Assembly: GCF_901933205.1 (NCBI RefSeq)
Contig: NC_044571.1
Span: 58,899,994-58,963,993, forward strand
DNA: 64,000 bases
Direction of reading: 5' to 3'
DNA from: Camarhynchus parvulus
Lineage: Eukaryota > Chordata > Aves > Passeriformes > Thraupidae
How positions within the stretch are numbered: the stretch's first letter is position 1; each line of letters opens with the position of its first letter. The position numbers and the translations under genes were made by a program. The notes under the pieces are model-generated. The model was given only the letters and a program-made list of their open reading frames with translations. It did not search any database and was not told the origin of the DNA. Shown here piece by piece: positions 1 to 11,900 of the stretch.

Positions 1-3000
1 CTTCCACATTTTCCAAGCTCAATTCCAGACAAACAGTACCATGATGATATAGCAAGTACTCAATACCAACATTTCAAGCCTCAGCAGAGAGAAACAGAAC
101 TGACGGTGAGGTCCTTAATCAGGATGCATGAACAAGCAACAATTCAGTTTACTCTTGCAAAGCTGTGCTGGGACAAATAAATCTTCCCTTAAAGCTACAG
201 GAGCTGAGCTAAAAAATCACATCTCCCCCACAAAAAACCACTAAAACCAAAAACAAACAAAAAAGGCAAAACAAACAAACAACCTGCCCCTCAAAACCCA
301 AACCTGACTATTTTTGAGTCCATTAGTTCAGATAAATCAAACCTGAAGGCTTTTCTGCAAAACTCAAAATCTCTCATTCTCATATTTTCTTAGAAATACA
401 TTGCATCTTCTGAGCCTTCTTTATATTGTAGTGGTTATGACTTTAGTTGCTCTTTCAGATAATCCTTGAGCATCACACCTAAACTGGTGACAAAAGTGAC
501 AGGGGCAACTCTAGCCAGTCCCATCACAAGGGATTACATGACCATGATTTTACCCTTTCACTCCACACACTGGTACTACAGAGCCCAGAGAGGAGCTCTG
601 CTGTTACACATCTCTGAAAATCACCAGTCCTGAAAAGGAGAGGTGCCCTGTCCTGAACGGTGCTCTCATCTGAATGGATCCCCTGTTGGCAGAGGAGATG
701 TGGCCAGAGCCCCTAGATGGGGAGAAACGTGCCTGTGTCTCAGTGCTGGGCAGATGCCTTGTGTGAGCTGGGTAGTTGTGTCCTGTAAAATGCAGTGTGC
801 AGGCCATGAGACACCGTGCCAGCCGACACATGACTGTGTTCAGAGCACGAGTCTCAGAATTCTACATATGTGCTACAACACTCCCTATTGGAACAGATGC
901 TAGAAACTGGTTTAGGGATCCCAGTTTTACAAGCTCTCTCCCACTCCATCCATCAGTTTTAACCTCAACTACAGCCAATTGTCAATTTTACACATAGGCA
1001 AAAATATCACTCTGTTTCTGCATAGAATTGTCCACTGCCTTGTTCCTGGGTGAGACTCTTAAAAACAAAAGGTACCAACTCTTGGTGTCTGGACTAGCAG
1101 AATTTTTCTTCCTGTTCTGCACTTTGTGCAGGATACTTGGCTAGATGGGAGTAAGGCAAATGCATTTAAATGATGGTAATTTAAGCTGGGAAAAGCCAAA
1201 TTATAAAGTAAAGTTATAAGACCATAATTACCCTAGAACTGTGCCTCATGTTTAACAATAGCTGTCTGCAGTGCCATTAAAATAATGACTTTCAGATTTG
1301 CCAAGACTTTTATTATAAGAAATCCTGGCCACAAAATCTTATAGACCATTTCTTCAATTGGTTTAAATTGGTGTACATCCACTGAAGTCACTGCATGAAG
1401 ATATGACCTTTATACTCAAAAGACCCAAAACATTCAGCAATTAGGTAAGCAGACAGTGCTCTGGTAAAACTGGATATTATGACACATGGCTCACATTTGC
1501 TCAGAGAAGCTGAAGTTATTTAAGCTGATATACTTAAAAGTACAGAAAATTTTGAATGTATATCAGATGGGGTAATTTTCATACTTATTTAGACCTGTCA
1601 CAGAAGCACAAGTCAACAATATGCTGTCAAATGTCTGAATATATGTAATTTTAAAAATGCTGACTCAGAGAACAAATCTAGTCTTCTTTTCTACAGCCAC
1701 CCTTAGCAGCCTCTCATATAGTGCCAGTCTGATGACCATACCTGCTGTTACATCTTCTTTCTGTTGAAAATATGCCTTAATGAGCTTAAAAAATATAATT
1801 TGATAATCATAACTTGCCACACTTTTTTGATACAGTATCAGCAATGCGTATGTCTTTGTTTTTATCAGGTTGCTACCACACAGCAAATGCTACTAATTCA
1901 ACACTCACTCTTTTAGAGGACAGACTGTCCTGACTTTGATATATTCACATATCTAATGTCAGAGGCAGAGCAGTGATGTGGCATTGAATGCTGACTTTTT
2001 GCTGAATTCTACTAGAGCTCAGATAACACCTGATTTTTCTTCATGGTTTTCTCCTGGGGCCATAAGAGAACCACCCAATCCAGCCTCCTGACTATTGTGC
2101 TGTCTTTGAATTACTGCCTTATCTCTAACTGACTTTTTTAATTAATTGCATTATGGACACAGCCTGACTGCACACACTAATAGGCATCAGAGTGTCCACA
2201 AGAGCAACTGTGAGACGGAAAAGGAAAGAAAAGGAAACGGAAAAGAGAATCAGAAAGAAAAATAGAGAGGTTGAGAAACAGCTTAAAAATGCCACACAAA
2301 AATCTTCACATCGACATGGACAGTTATAAAGTATTTCCACAAAAAACCCACCTCTGTCTAAGTATGCTGGTATCCAGCTTAACTCCCCATTAGTTCACAA
2401 AACTTTTGTTTCAATTAATAAAACTTATTAACTAGTATTGCTTTTTAATTAATGTTGCTTATTTCCAGTGTGAGATATTCACAATGCAAACTTTCCTTCT
2501 GCCAAATTTGTGTGTGAAGTTTCCTCCTCTGCTCGGTCCTGTTACCATGAAACCAACTGGTGCCACTTGTAGTGATACCATGGATCTGCCTAGCTCCTCT
2601 TTTGTTTGCTGTTAGTCTTTAAACCTCCTCAGTTCTTTGCTTGAAACTAGATAATGGATTTAATAGATAGCAAAGAGATAAGAGTCTGAGAAACGAGTGC
2701 GAACACAAAGCCCTCATTTTCTTCAAATATTAAGTTGAAAATAATTCTCATGTTTCTATCGTTTTTTTTTTCCTCTACTTGGTCAGCCAAGGCATTGATC
2801 TCAAGTGTATTGGGTGGTTACTCCACTGTTGGGGTTTTGCTGAAAGAATTTAAGTTAGCCTTCCACAAATTTAGGCATTAGGTTCTGTAGTTTCATTTGA
2901 AATATTCCTAATTAGGTAAAACATTTTCTGCACCTAATTTTAGGATAAGAACAGCCATACAGAGTGATAGCCAAAGTCTATCTAACTGAAGATCTTCAGT

Positions 3001-4129
3001 GTAAGCTGTAAAACTTTGCATTTATTTCATTTATTCAGTCTTCCATTTGTAAATAGAGGCCATTTGTTATACCAGCATACATTTTTGTAAGGTTTAAACA
3101 TCCCACCAGCAATGTAGTTCACAGTTGGTTTGTATGTACCATCTGGGCTTTGTATATAAAATGAGGCACCTAGCCTTAATTTTGGAATCATTTGCAGGAG
3201 GATCTATTATATGCTGTGCTGGTGTAGTCTGCTTCATGTTTGGAAGGTAATAATTCAGTAGTATTTCTAGGACTTGGCATTTGGTGTGCCATCTGGGGTG
3301 GTAAAGACTCTGCATATGGGAGATGGTATAGTCCCAAGTATTTTATCTCTCTAACACCCTTCCCACTAAAGGAACATTCACTTAAAGAAGCAAAATTCAC
3401 TGCAAGTGTAGTATGCTGCCATGAAAAGAAAGCCAAAGAAATATATACAGTGTTTTTCTACTTATGCAGTATCACTCCTTCATGATACACTTCAAATATA
3501 ACAAATAAACGTGGACTGTTATCACCTAATAGTATTTTTTCTCAACTTTCTCCCTTTGTTCTTGTTTATACTTTTCTGCATGACACAAAATTCCTCTCCA
3601 TTCTTGAGATTTGTACCTCTTTGATGTTTGGAGACTACCGGCTACCCTTCTACTTTTTAAGTAAGCATACCCGGAATGCTAAATTTTCAGATAGTCTAAG
3701 CTTTTTGATACTGATTTCTAAATTCATGGCAAAAAGCTATTTCAATACTTGTACCAATGCTTTTAATCTAGCCCAGTGCAGTTTATCCATTTAATCTTTC
3801 TTCACTGCATCTGACCATTTGTCTATCACTTCAGTTTCTTATAGTTCCTTTCATTAGTCATTCCAAAAATCCAATTTTATGCTTTGAGTGCCAGTGCTGT
3901 ATAGACCAGGACTTTTTCTGTGCTCAAAATTAAACTACTATTCTCATATATGACTGTATCACCTTATTCCATGAGACAATAATACATATGCACCTATAAC
4001 TTCACTTGCCCTTTTTCTTGCCCTTTCAAGTTGTGCCCATTATCTGCAACTATTATATTTTATTCTCTCATCTTTTCCAGATTGTTAAATCCTCATTCAA
4101 TATTTGCCTCAAATTATACCATCAATGGT
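1..4129. other. Non-coding DNA, nothing recognised
   Basis: No open frame here exceeds 86 codons and none resembles a known protein. I see an A/C-rich tract at about 205-300, a purine-rich tract at 2215-2269 made of GGAAA/GAAA-type steps, and a T run near 2761. No transposon ends, tRNA-like boxes or CpG island are visible. The stretch could be intergenic or intronic. Confidence 0.6.
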
Positions 4130-4620
4130 GCCTTGCACTTTTATAATTTATTTATTATTTTATCACATCAGTGTCTGACCTACTGTATTTTTCTTTCCCT
4201 GTAAGGGCATTTAAACCTCCTCCTAATTTATGCCATGTGTAAATGTTGTCAATGAGTTGATGTATTCTTCTCTCCGAATCAGGAATGAAGATGTTAAATA
4301 AGCCTTGATTTACTACCAACATTGCAACAAATGACTGTGTATCTCCCTTCAACTTGATCCATCAATATTCTTTGTTTATGGCCTTTGAGCTAATCTTCAA
4401 TCCATGTGACAGTCCACATATTTGTCAATTTGAATTAATTGCATGAGCTTTCATGGATGCTATACCAAATGCTTCACTCAAGTCAAACTATATTAGGTCT
4501 GCCATTTTACTCTCATTTGCTTATTTGGTAATACTATCAAAAGAAGTAATCAAATTTGTCTCATAAGATTTATTTTCATAAATCATGCTGCTTACATTTC
4601 ATGGTTATCTTATCCTCCAT
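4130..4620 (-). mobile_element. Decayed CR1-lineage LINE reverse-transcriptase relic
   Basis: Minus-strand translation, in pieces separated by stops and frameshifts, follows the CR1 ORF2 reverse transcriptase. First comes QHGFMKNKSYETNLI, then FDLSEAFG, matching the family's LDFSKAFDT motif A block. Further on, GLFNIFI matches the block after the VPQGS motif, followed by a KLGG segment and an ALTGKE segment. In an intact element this enzyme copies the LINE RNA at the nicked target. The relic covers roughly the central RT domain only. The catalytic aspartates are not in one readable frame, and several in-frame stops are present. It is more diverged than the other CR1 copies in the window, so it is probably older. 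L2 or L3-type LINEs are related alternatives, but the SKAFDT-like and LFNIFI-like blocks fit CR1 best. Confidence 0.7.
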
Positions 4621-4656
4621 TGGCCGTTCTGTGCCAGTAGGAGCTGGTTCAGCTCA

Positions 4657-4706
4657 GTAAATAGTAAAATCAGAGTCAACACATTGACTCTGATTTTACT
4701 ATTTAC
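4657..4706. repeat. Perfect 23-bp inverted repeat with 4-nt loop
   Basis: Arm 4657-4679 begins GTAAATAGTAAAATC. Arm 4684-4706 is its exact reverse complement, and the loop is CACA (4680-4683). The 23-bp match has no mismatch. It lies about 40 bp beyond the recognisable end of the CR1 relic. It has no microRNA-like bulges and no terminal target duplications that I can see, so a template-switch (snap-back) product is more likely than a MITE or an RNA gene. Confidence 0.9.
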
Positions 4707-6886
4707 CCCTCTAAAAGCAAACTCATTGATCAGCTATCATTGATGCTATTCTTGATGCCCAACACTAGGTTGGAGATCTATTTCAGCACTAATCAGCAAC
4801 AGCCTTTTATATTTATTTCAGTGAATTTTAGGTTACATCATTGCACCAAAGGCTGGGTTATTTCTCCCATGTATTATGTGGGGTTTATTGTGGGTTAAAG
4901 AAAACCAGCAAAACTAGTAGAATCAAGAGGCAAAGAACAATGTGTCACTTTTGTGAATTACAGAAAACACATGAGCCATTTCCAGCTAAGATTCCTAGCA
5001 TTTGAAAGGTTCATTGCCCAGGAAATAAAATCACAATCATTTCAAATACCAAGGGTTGTTCGCAGCCACTGCTTTTACAGTTGCCTCCCTTTTACCTGAC
5101 ATAGCAGAGATTAAACAAGAGACCTCCAACATGGAAATAGATTAAACAAGATACTTTATAAAGCCAAACTCTGTAGTTAGAACTGTTGACATAATTACAA
5201 CTTGTGGATTTTGATTGCCAATACACAGCACACTTACAGGGAGACATCTTCACTGTTACTTTAGCAATACTAAAACTATCCTATTTCTTAGACAACAGAG
5301 AAAAAGAAGATCATAGCTAACATCCCAGTAAAATTTTTATGTTCTCTGTACAAAAGTCATGTGGTCACTGTCTGTTTGAATGAGGCATGGGCATTTTGGG
5401 TTATTTCTGCTGAATTTCATTTTCTGTTTGTCTCAGAATAGCAGTCACCAGACAGGGCCCTTCAGTTACCCACCAGCTCCATAGGTTCTTAAAATATATC
5501 TGTCCCCAGTGTCCCACTTCTGCCTCCACCATGAATCTTCCAGGTCTGTCCTTTACAAATATATATTTATTTCTACAGTGAGTTTCCAGTTCTCACTGGT
5601 TTTCAGTTTTCCTGTTAGGTGAGACAGATAAGAGAGGCAGGTATTCTGTATTCTGGGAATCATTTTATCTAGCTTCAGACATCTAAAGGACTCATGAAGA
5701 AGCCCAAATTTCCTCTCTAAGCTACCCTTATTGCCAAAAGTCCTTCTAGTTTTTAGCAGACAATGTGATCTGTCCCAGAGGCCTATTTTGTACTAAAATA
5801 ATCTCTGCCTAGAATTCAACTTATCCAAAAGATGATATCTATCTATTTCACTACAGTGATGCAAAGGAACTTAGAACAATGAATACAATGAACTACATTT
5901 TAGATGCCAAAGTTATGGTGTATGAATCCTACACAATGTCTCATAAAGGCACATAAAAGTAATGTCATAAAATAAACTGATAAAGGTCTTTGTGTCTCAG
6001 AAGAGCTGCTCCGAGTAATGATCTCAGCTGAGTGTAAGTCTCAAGTGACAACATTTGCCAGCTGCACAAATTCCGTGGATACGTCATTAAGGGATGATGC
6101 TATCAAATTATCTATCTTGTGGTATAAATAGTCATACCTTTTTCTGTTCCACTAGGTCTCTATTGATTAATACTTGCTGAGAAGCGATTTGCATGTTTCA
6201 AATGTGGCAAGGGTCTTTGTTAATAACTTTACTTCTTGTTTAGGAACACAAGTGTTTGTCTCCTTTTTTGTTAACGCAAAATCAATGTCATGATTTACCA
6301 TAAAATTGCATTAAATGACAACTTACTTAAAGACTTTTAAAAATAATTTATAAATCTGTGGGGTTTGGCCTCTCTAAAGCCTAAACCTGCACGCTGAAAC
6401 AGTTTGCTTCTCCACAATTTATCCTGAAAGTGGGTTTGTGGAACTACAAAATTTCTCACCCTTTCTCTCTCTGTCGCCTTCCTTGGTTTTCTGTTCTATC
6501 CAAAAGGGACTTATTGTACCTGTCTAGCTTTAGCTCTGAAAATGTATGGGCCAATCTAAAATATATTGCCCTTTACCCCGAAACAACAATTGACACAATG
6601 TAGTCCAGTTCTACTTACACAGAAGTGAGAGTTTCATAGTGATCCATGACCTTGTAAGGCTCATTATTAGATAGATACCAATTTGTCATGCTGCGCCTAG
6701 CTATCAGCTTTTCTAGTCACTCACTTCATGCTTCTTGTGGCAAATTATATTTGACTTTCAATTTAAAATCCAGGGTACTTTAATGTAAAACCTCAGTATA
6801 ATAATGGTGATGAAGCAGCAGGGCATGCAATTTGACAGAATGGATTTTTCTAGTTTATTGTGGCAGATTCCCCTCCCCCAACCCCA

Positions 6887-6944
6887 AAGATAAGAAAAGA
6901 AGGAAAGAAAGAAGAAAGGGAAGAACGAAAGAGAAAAAGAAAGC
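6887..6944 (+). repeat. Purine-rich (GAAA/GGAA) tract
   Basis: Fifty-eight bases that are almost all A or G, built from irregular GAAA, GGAA and GAAG steps, with a T at 6891 and a C at 6926. Such homopurine runs can form triplex (H-DNA) structures and are common simple-sequence DNA. No function can be assigned from the sequence. Confidence 0.7.
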
Positions 6945-7083
6945 CAGCAACACTCTCTTGAAACCCTGGTGGAAGCTGGGAAGACTGTAGATACAGCAGC
7001 AGGCTGTCATTTAAAAATGGAGGCTCTACTGTTGCTCCCTGAGCACAACTTAAAATACATTAGATGCATCATGACAAGCTATA

Positions 7084-7101
7084 ATTCATGAATTCATGAA
7101 T
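7084..7101. repeat. Perfect 18-bp palindrome
   Basis: ATTCATGAATTCATGAAT is its own reverse complement and is made of two overlapping ATTCATGAAT units. It could be a chance simple sequence or a dyad-symmetric protein-binding site. Nothing nearby supports a specific role. Confidence 0.85.
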
Positions 7102-8238
7102 GAAGATTTAATTCCTTTTTAATGAAAAAAAAAATGTTCCATCTTCTTTGGCTGAGTTACTGAACTTAATATATGTTACACAGTTCCTGTCAGACATATG
7201 ATCTCTTTTGTCTTGATGCCAAGCACCTACTATTAAAAGTGTCATAGGCATGAAAACCCTGATACAAGGGATGCATTATTTCAGTACTTTTTAATGAGGA
7301 TTTGCTTTTTAACAATGCCTTGTACAGGATACTGGGGAGGGAAAATTTCCCACTTCAAGCAAAATTACTATTGTTTGGGATTTATATTCTTATTATAGGA
7401 ATTCTGACTGGACAGTATGGCACATTATGGAACTTGTTTCATATGTGGGGTTTTTTTCACCTTTCTTTTTCTATGTGTAGCAAAGATCATGCATGCATTT
7501 AAAATCTGAGCTTCATTTTGAAAATAATGATCATCAAATTTGGTCACCTAGACATTAAGTAACCCTGTAAAGCTAATTCTTTAAACCCATTTGAAGAGTC
7601 AACAGAAATACAATAACTTTAAGAATAACTCAGCCTATGTATTTTAGAGTAGGATTCATCCCAACCAACCTCAGGCTTTTAATACTTATGTATTGAAATT
7701 CTAGCAGTGCCTTAAAGCATCCTTCTTAGTAAACAGCTAGAAATATGCATTTTTTAGAAGATGAATCATCAGATGAATCATCTGATTTATCTTACAGACA
7801 TACTTTAGGATAAAATTAATTGCACTTTAGGCATATTTCTTGCTCTCTAGCAAGGAAAATATTGAGTGATTTGATCAGACTTGCACATCCAGTTTCAAGT
7901 CATACAGGTTAGCATAGGTGTTTCCTCAAACTTAGCTCCCAAAATCCTGATAAACTGAATGATCTTTCAGACAAGACTTGTCTCTTGTCTCTCCCATTAA
8001 TATCAAAGATTTGGTCTGGATGATTAAGCTTGAGATAAAGAAGATTGTAGACAGCAAGATTTCATTCTAAAAACTCACCCATGTAATTTCTGGGTATAAA
8101 ATGGCATACAGTAAAACTTTGCCAGGCCTCAGTCTTTAACTGCTAGACTCAAGCATATTCACATTGAAGTAGTAAAACTTTGGTTTGTCGATGAATTTTT
8201 GTTTCTGAGCTATTGTGTATTACACCAGACTGAGCTAT

Positions 8239-8460
8239 GTCATTAAGGTTGGAGAGGACTTTAAAGTGCATTGAGTCAGCCATAACCCTATCACTCACAA
8301 GTCCAATACTAAGCCATGTCCCAAACTACTACATCTACATGACTTTTAAACACCTCCAGTGATGGTGACTCCACCACTTTCCTGAGCACCCTGCTCCAAT
8401 GCTTTACAGCCCTTTCTGTGAGCAAACTTTTCCTAATATCCAATCTAAATCTCCCCTGAT
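8239..8460 (-). mobile_element. CR1 LINE 3' UTR segment
   Basis: On the minus strand this matches the avian CR1 3' region. The stretch GATATTAGGAAAAGTTTGCT is followed by a segment on the theme of group-average CR1: a trimmed TGGAGCAGGGTGCTCAGGAA, a GGTGGAGTCACCATCACTGG block, an AGGTGTTTAAAAGTCATGTA block, and a final AGTCCTCTCCAACCTTAATG. In a complete element the 3' UTR is bound by the CR1 reverse transcriptase to start copying. Divergence is moderate. The segment is colinear with the endonuclease piece at 8515-8940, and both look like parts of one copy that lost the intervening reverse transcriptase. Confidence 0.88.
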
Positions 8461-8514
8461 CTGATATTTGTTGACTCTAACTCTGTAATTTGCTGGTAAG
8501 TTGAAACCCCCAAC

Positions 8515-8940
8515 TAACAGAATATTTCATCAGCATCTGCATCCATGTTGGGTGGGCTATAACAGACTCCCACCAAGATATCTGCCTTGTTGGCATTACC
8601 CTGATTGTGACATATAAACACTCAACCCTCTCATCACCATCATCAAGCCCTAGAGAGTCAAAACCCTCCCCCACACACAGGGCTCTCCCTCCTTGCCTAT
8701 CCCTTCTGAAGAATTAACAGTCATCCATTGCAGCACTCCAGCTGTCTGAGTCATCCCTCCATGATTCTGTGATCATGACTATATCACAGTTTTCCTGCTG
8801 CACAGTGGCTTCCATTTCCTCCTGTTTGCTGTGTGCTTTGGTGTAGATGTACTTCAGTAAAGCTATTGATCCTGCCACCGTTTTGGGAGGAAAAACATTA
8901 ATTCCTACAAGACCATTCTGAGGTGCTTCCACGGTTTCTA
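8515..8940 (-). mobile_element. CR1 LINE ORF2 endonuclease fragment (pseudogene)
   Basis: Minus-strand translation gives YIYTKAHSKQEEMEA, then ITESWRDDSDSWSAAMD, then FRRDRQG, then LDDGDERVECLYV and, after a frame change, ADILVGVCYSPPN with DADADEIFC. These are the successive blocks of the CR1 APE-type endonuclease. The glutamate in TES is at the position of the catalytic TE(T/S)W glutamate. The intact enzyme nicks target DNA for LINE insertion. The copy is broken by a stop after AMDDC, at least one frameshift and a stop after EIFC. Only the N-terminal part of the domain is present; the rest of the endonuclease and all of the reverse transcriptase are missing. The upstream limit near 8940 is uncertain, because the region N-terminal to the endonuclease is poorly conserved. 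Confidence 0.85.
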
Positions 8941-11900
8941 CCAATTGGTAGTAAAAGCATTTCTTTCCCAGAAAATAGTAACACTGACACTCCAAAAGAA
9001 CAGACAAAATATCTTTATTTTTTAACCAGGCAGCTGCATCTGAAAGGAAAGGAGACAGTAAAAGCAAAATTCAGAAGGAGCACACTAAATGTATAATTTA
9101 ATCATCTAAACAGGGCTATTTTCTGTTGCTTTACGTTCCAAAACGTATCATTTCTGCCCTTTAGCTTCCATCAAAGAGATATGGATCTGCCATCTGTGAC
9201 AAATTTACAGCCTATGCGGATATTCTGGATAATAAAAACTATCAGTGGTACTAAGAGCCTACATATGAGCAACTGAATCCCATCCTGTATGTCTATGTCT
9301 CAGCTAGTTGCCCTATGTTTTCTTTACAGTTATGAGGTACTCATAGAGAATAATTCATTTGAGCAATTTCAAGTGTCCAGTGTGGAATGAGTTGCTTCAT
9401 TCAGTACACAACTAGATTTTTTCACTGACTCTAAATGAAGTCCAGGGTTTCTCTTTTAAGCATCTCCACTGTAGATACAACCATTTAATCAGACAACTCT
9501 CATCATCAGTAGAACATAACAAGACCTTCTGACTTTTCAGAAAATAGTAACACAGGGTGGCAAACATCACGGCTTCAGTCTGTTTCCATAACATAGTTCA
9601 CAAAACACCCCAAACCACCACAGCTAAGGACTTTGGCTAAAAGGGATGAAAAGCCTTGAATTCAGTGTATGCCACAGAGAGAAAAAGTAAACATTACATG
9701 TGCCACTAATGTCAAAGGCCCTTCCTATAACAGAGTGTAACTGATGACAATATCCAGATGACAGGTGTGGACCACAGTTCACCCTACAGAGGAGAGTGAA
9801 AACCTCTTAAGCTGTATCTGGAACTAGGAAAAATTTTCTTCTTGACTTAAAATTTGACAAAATATTTGACATGAAGGAGGTAATAAAAACTTTTAAAACA
9901 AATATGTCTTTCTTGTAATAGGGATAGCCACTGTCTGTAAAAATGTCCAGTTTCTGGTCTTCCTGAGAAAGAAAGTGAGAGAAGAGCTATTCATCTCAGT
10001 CCTTGCAGGCAGATAGCTGAAGCCTTGATATACCTGTGTTATTTCACTGCTATACAAATCAAGTACAATATATTTCTGATATTGAAACTAATTTTTCCTC
10101 TCCATGGCCATACAACTTAGCTTGCATGAGGATGCTATCTTTTCTTTCTGGCTATAAATATTGTAGAAAATTCTCTAAATTGAAAGACACTCGCACCATA
10201 GTAGTAAAAAACCAACCAACCAATCAAAACAAAACAAACAAAATCCCACACCTTAAATTAAATACATAAGATAGATTTTAATAAATGAAAATAAGTAAAT
10301 AATAAGTTGGAAAGTAGTTGGGTTTCCAGATCAAAGACAGTGCAGACTGGGATTGTAATTGGGATAAAGCAAAAAAACCTTAATGATAAAAACTCACAGA
10401 AACCTGCTATTAACTCATCAGGTACAATCCACTTGACATGACCAATGCCTGGAAAGATGAGACACAGTCAGGTTGTTGCATATGACAAAGTCACGGAGTC
10501 ACAACTTCCTTTGACACATCTACCCCAGTGTGTAGAAGTTTTCTGAAAGAGAATTTTTATATGTGCCATTCTTACAATATTCTATAACATTTACAGGCAA
10601 AGACATCCCAGTCTAAGTAATAAAGAGGTAAGTAGGTCCAAGTGAATGTAATCCTGGTGGAGCCAGGAATGCCAATAGATTATGATAATATGAGCAATCT
10701 GAGATAGAGCTCTTCATCAACAACAAAAAAAAGGTAACTAGATAAGGCTGGAGTTTCTCAGGCTTTGGTGTTTTGGTTTTTTTGCAAGTAACAACTCACA
10801 AACTTGTGTGACATAGCTTTATGTAAAAGGTCTTTAAACTAACTGGTTGTGATCCTGAACTATGCTATAATAATTATACATGCAAGTTGAATAGAAGTGC
10901 TATTGCGGAAATAAGTCAAGTAACAGACAGCATGACTTGAAAACAGACATGAGATTTCTAGAAGAAAACTTACTCTTAAATAAAATAGATTGTTTGGTGA
11001 TCTCCAGCTAGTAATCCACCTTACAGGTCTCGGTAGGGTTGCCCCACTTTTGAACTCACGTGTCCGTCTGAGTAGCAGGACTTTACAAAAATTTAGTCTG
11101 AAATTTGTTAGGTATAAAGTGCTATTGGATCAAATGCATCTTATGACATAGGCGTTGCTTTCATAAAGTTGCTTTTCCGTTCCAGTACCACAGAGGCACA
11201 CTTTTTCTTGTTCTTTCCCATATGCTATGGGGTAAGACTGCTAAAGATACAGACCTAAATATGAATTGATTTTTCTTTCATGTTTATTGTGGATTAGTAT
11301 GCAAAACATTTTCTGTGTTACATCCACTTTCCCAGTAGCTCAAAATTCTTCACAATGCCACCTGGTGAGTTGCCTGGTTACATTTTGTTCCTGTTGTCTT
11401 TTTTTCCAAGCATTAGCTGAGCAATTAATGAACAAATCAAATAAATTGGAGCTGCTGTATTTTCCTCTAGATGCAAATGTGAAGGATAATTTTTAAAGTA
11501 CTTTTATATATCTCCCACATCCTCTGGGGAGGAAGTACAGGCTTCAAGCTCTAAATTACTCATTCCTGCTGGCATCAGATGTATGCCCCAAGGAGTTCAT
11601 TTTCTGCTCAACAGACAAGAATTTAACTACGTAAATTCATTTCTAAATAGAAAATAATATAATGTAACACTTTCCAGACAATCTCTCACAGGTACTTTAG
11701 CACCCACAAGGGAAAGAGCTAAAAAGGCTCAAAGAATTGATACCTTCTTTTCCATGCAGATTATCTATGGGGCTCAAATTTCCCCCACTGGCTTAAGACT
11801 TTTACTAGTGAAGGATGCTTAATCCTAAATTAGATCAAACAAGTTTTGGCATGAATCAAGACATTAATATAAAGTTCTTCTCCAATTTACTTCAAGTCTT

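Larger units (their letters stand above)
4707..8238. other. Non-coding DNA with a purine tract and a palindrome
   Basis: No coding signal; the longest frame is 66 codons. A nearly pure purine tract runs from 6887 to 6944, broken by single pyrimidines, and follows a C-rich stretch at about 6870-6885. A perfect 18-bp palindrome lies at 7084-7101. An imperfect palindrome of ATCA/TGAT units lies near 7758-7793. No transposable element was recognised. Confidence 0.55.

Noticed and set aside
4657..4706. MicroRNA precursor
   Set aside because: The loop is 4 nt and pairing is perfect without bulges, unlike Drosha/Dicer substrates.
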